8,955 nucleotides of DNA from an uncultured Bryobacteraceae bacterium (GTDB lineage: Bacteria > Acidobacteriota > Terriglobia > Bryobacterales > Bryobacteraceae): the NCBI GenBank assembly GCA_937921835.1, contig CAKZVG010000228.1, positions 1 through 8,955 on the forward strand, given 5' to 3'. Below are positions 6,848 to 8,955 of this stretch, one piece after another. The notes beneath the pieces were generated by a model. That model worked only from the letters and a program-made list of their open reading frames with translations, was not told the DNA's origin and did no database searches. Position 1 is the first letter of the stretch. Every line of letters begins with the position of its first letter. Both the position numbers and the translations under genes were made by a program.

Positions 6848-8955
6848 ATGAGAGTAGCGTCGCTTTGCACACTTGCTCTGTTGGTATTTTTCGAACCCAC
6901 CGCGGCTCAGATCGTAACCGGTTCGATTGTCGGAAACGTTGAAGATCCCAGCGGCGCGGCCGTCGTGGGCGCGCTTGTCACCGCTACCCATGTGGCGACG
7001 GGACGCGAGAGGTCGGCCCGGACCACCGAAACCGGGAGCTTTGTGCTGAGCGGTCTCGAAGCCGGGCGCTACGACCTGGCCGTCCGCAGCGAGGGCTTCA
7101 AGCGCGTCGAGCAGCGCGGCCTGATGCTGCCGACGGGCGAACGGCTGCCGGTGGGGGCGATCGTTCTGGAACTGGGTGCGATTACCGAAACCGTTTCGGT
7201 CACGGCGGCGCCCGCCGCGGTGCGTACGGCCAGCGCGGAGAACTCCGGCGTGATCACCACCGACCAGGCCGAGTACCTCCCGGTGCTCGGACGCAGCGTC
7301 GAAAGCCTGGTCTCGCTGCTGCCTGGCGTGGTGAGTCCGGGCGGGGCGCCGCAATCCTTCAGCGGCGGAGCGGACTATAGCGTCCTCGGCAGCCGCTCGC
7401 GGTCCAACAGCATCTCCATCGACGGCATCGTCGTCACCGACGCCGATTCGGGCGGCGGCAAGCGGCTCAGCGTGAGCCAGGACGCGGTCGCCGAGGTCAA
7501 GATCCTCATCAGCAACTACCAGGCCGAGTACGGCCGGATGTCGGCATCCAACCTGGAGGTCGTCACCAAATCGGGCACGCGCGACTTGCACGGGCTGGCT
7601 TCCTCCTTCAAACGCCATGAGCAGTTCAACGCCGGCCACTTTTTCGATAACCGTCTGGGACGCTCCAAACCCATCTACCGCTACAACGTGTACAACTACA
7701 ACCTCGGCGGCCCGGTTGCCGTTCCGGGCGTGTTCAACACCGGCCGCGACCGGGCTTTCTTTTTCTGGGGGCAGGAATTCTGGCCCTCCAGTTCCGGTCT
7801 CACCGTGATGCGGACCATGCCCACCGAACTGGAGCGCGCCGGCAACTTCTCGCAGTCGCTCGACCAGGGCGACCGGCTGATCGTCATCCGGGACCCCTCC
7901 GCCAACCAGCCCTTCCCGGGCAACATCGTGCCCGCCAGCCGGATCGACCGCAACGGGCAGGCGCTTCTGAGGGTGTTCGACCTGCCGAACTTCTTTAACC
8001 GCTCCATCTCCCGGGGTGCGTACAACTATATCCACACCCAGACCCGCCGGACGCCGGAGCGCACGGATACGCTGAAGATCGACTACAATCTGACGTCCAA
8101 CCATCGCGTGGCCGCGACTTACTCCGGCTACTACGCGACCACCGAGGGGTACGCCTTCAGCGGCGCCAACTCCAACTGGCCGCAGATCAAGGGCAATTAC
8201 AAAAGCCCGACCCGCACCATCGGCACGCGCTACACGGGCGTGCTGTCTCCCAGCGTGATCAACGAGGTCCATGTGGGCTGGCTGCACCGCGACGAGTCCA
8301 ACGAAGTCGATCCCGACACTCTGGCGCGCAACCAGCGCGATAAGATCGGATACACCGCCGGCCAGTTTTCCCCCGGCATCAACCCGCTGAACCTGATCCC
8401 CAACGCGGCTTTCGGCGGCGTCGTGAGCGCACCGACGCTTTCTTTCGATGGCCGTTTCCCGTACGACTTCTTCCAAAACCTGGTGAACATCGACCAGAAA
8501 CTCACCGTCATCCGGGGCGCGCACACCTTCAAAGCGGGCGTTTACGTGGAGTACTTCGACCGCAATATGCCGGTGCAGGGGCTGCTCTTCAACGGTGAGA
8601 TCGACTTCGGCCGCAGCGCCACCAACCCCCTCGACACCGGTTACGCGTTTTCGAACGCCATGTTGGGGGTCTACAACACCTACTCCGAGGCATCCGCCAA
8701 ACCGCGCATGCACACCCGGTCCTGGACCACCGACTTCTTCGTGCAGGACAACTGGAAAGTGAATTCGCGCCTGACGCTGGACATCGGCGCTCGCATCCAG
8801 TGGCTGCCCTGGATCTATGACCGCGACGACCTGATCGCCGGCTTCGTCCGGGAGAAGTACGATCCGGCGCGGCGCGTCTACCTGCTCGAACCGGCGCTCA
8901 ACGCGGCCCGGCAGCGGGCCGCCCGCCATCCGGTCACTGGCGAGTTCTACTCGGC
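6848..8955 (+). CDS. Second Oar-like TonB-dependent receptor, C terminus cut by right window edge
   Basis: An open frame of 702 complete codons runs to the window end without a stop. The start MRVASLCTLALLVFFEPTAA is a Sec signal peptide with likely cleavage before Gln21. A carboxypeptidase-regulatory-like domain follows (about 23-105: GSIVGNVEDPSGAAVVGALV, then a GSFVLSGLEAGRYDL core), then ETVSVTAAP, a plug-like region with SISIDGIVV (about 186) and LEVVTKSGTRDLHG (about 237-250), and the barrel with LGGPVAVPG near 286 and RAFFFWGQEFW near 302-312. DFFVQDNWKVNSRLTLDIGA near 637-656 is the usual mid-barrel strand pair, so by comparison with the first receptor some 400 residues are probably missing. 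It shares architecture with the upstream receptor but the sequence is clearly divergent, so these are separate family members, not a recent duplicate. Substrate unknown. Confidence 0.92.
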   Translation, partial: MRVASLCTLALLVFFEPTAAQIVTGSIVGNVEDPSGAAVVGALVTATHVATGRERSARTTETGSFVLSGLEAGRYDLAVRSEGFKRVEQRGLMLPTGERLPVGAIVLELGAITETVSVTAAPAAVRTASAENSGVITTDQAEYLPVLGRSVESLVSLLPGVVSPGGAPQSFSGGADYSVLGSRSRSNSISIDGIVVTDADSGGGKRLSVSQDAVAEVKILISNYQAEYGRMSASNLEVVTKSGTRDLHGLASSFKRHEQFNAGHFFDNRLGRSKPIYRYNVYNYNLGGPVAVPGVFNTGRDRAFFFWGQEFWPSSSGLTVMRTMPTELERAGNFSQSLDQGDRLIVIRDPSANQPFPGNIVPASRIDRNGQALLRVFDLPNFFNRSISRGAYNYIHTQTRRTPERTDTLKIDYNLTSNHRVAATYSGYYATTEGYAFSGANSNWPQIKGNYKSPTRTIGTRYTGVLSPSVINEVHVGWLHRDESNEVDPDTLARNQRDKIGYTAGQFSPGINPLNLIPNAAFGGVVSAPTLSFDGRFPYDFFQNLVNIDQKLTVIRGAHTFKAGVYVEYFDRNMPVQGLLFNGEIDFGRSATNPLDTGYAFSNAMLGVYNTYSEASAKPRMHTRSWTTDFFVQDNWKVNSRLTLDIGARIQWLPWIYDRDDLIAGFVREKYDPARRVYLLEPALNAARQRAARHPVTGEFYS

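Noticed and set aside
6719..8929. 736-codon minus-strand open frame antisense to the second receptor
   Set aside because: The plus strand encodes a clear signal peptide, carboxypeptidase-regulatory-like domain and receptor motifs through to the window end. The antisense product has no recognisable domain and would also overlap the YbdD-like gene.

Overview
The window is GC-rich, with long intact reading frames and strong GGAGG-type ribosome binding sites. It looks like chromosomal DNA from an Acidobacteriota-type bacterium, most like the Solibacter/Bryobacter group. The reason is two very large Oar-like TonB-dependent receptors, each with an N-terminal carboxypeptidase-regulatory-like domain; this family is greatly expanded in those genomes. 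This taxonomic call is an inference from gene family and composition. No rRNA, tRNA, CRISPR array, insertion sequence or phage gene was found.

Layout. Positions 1-649 (minus strand) are the start of a bacterial microcompartment (BMC) shell operon that runs off the left edge: a complete tandem-domain shell protein, then after 10 bases the first 24 codons of a single-domain shell protein. Positions 650-857 are a divergent intergenic region. Positions 858-4313 (plus) encode a complete 1151-residue Oar-like TonB-dependent outer-membrane protein. Positions 4314-4510 hold two inverted repeats, then a gene start with no Shine-Dalgarno sequence. Positions 4511-6577 encode a CstA-family carbon-starvation/pyruvate transporter, overlapping by one base a 63-residue YbdD/YjiX-type protein (6577-6768). 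From 6848 to the right edge is the first 702 codons of a second Oar-like TonB-dependent receptor, cut by the window end.

How the genes may work together. The receptors would act at the outer membrane. CstA would move pyruvate (or, under the older view, peptides) across the inner membrane, with the small YbdD-like protein as its usual partner. The BMC shell proteins would enclose a catabolic pathway whose enzymes lie outside the window. The common theme is carbon acquisition and use, but only the cstA-ybdD pair is a firm functional unit. The link between the BMC operon and the receptor is divergent adjacency only.

I do not see clear evidence for an undescribed system. The points most worth following are the BMC operon beyond the left edge, with its tandem shell protein of two very similar halves; the bulged 16-bp inverted repeat between the first receptor and cstA; and the SD-less, possibly leaderless start of cstA.
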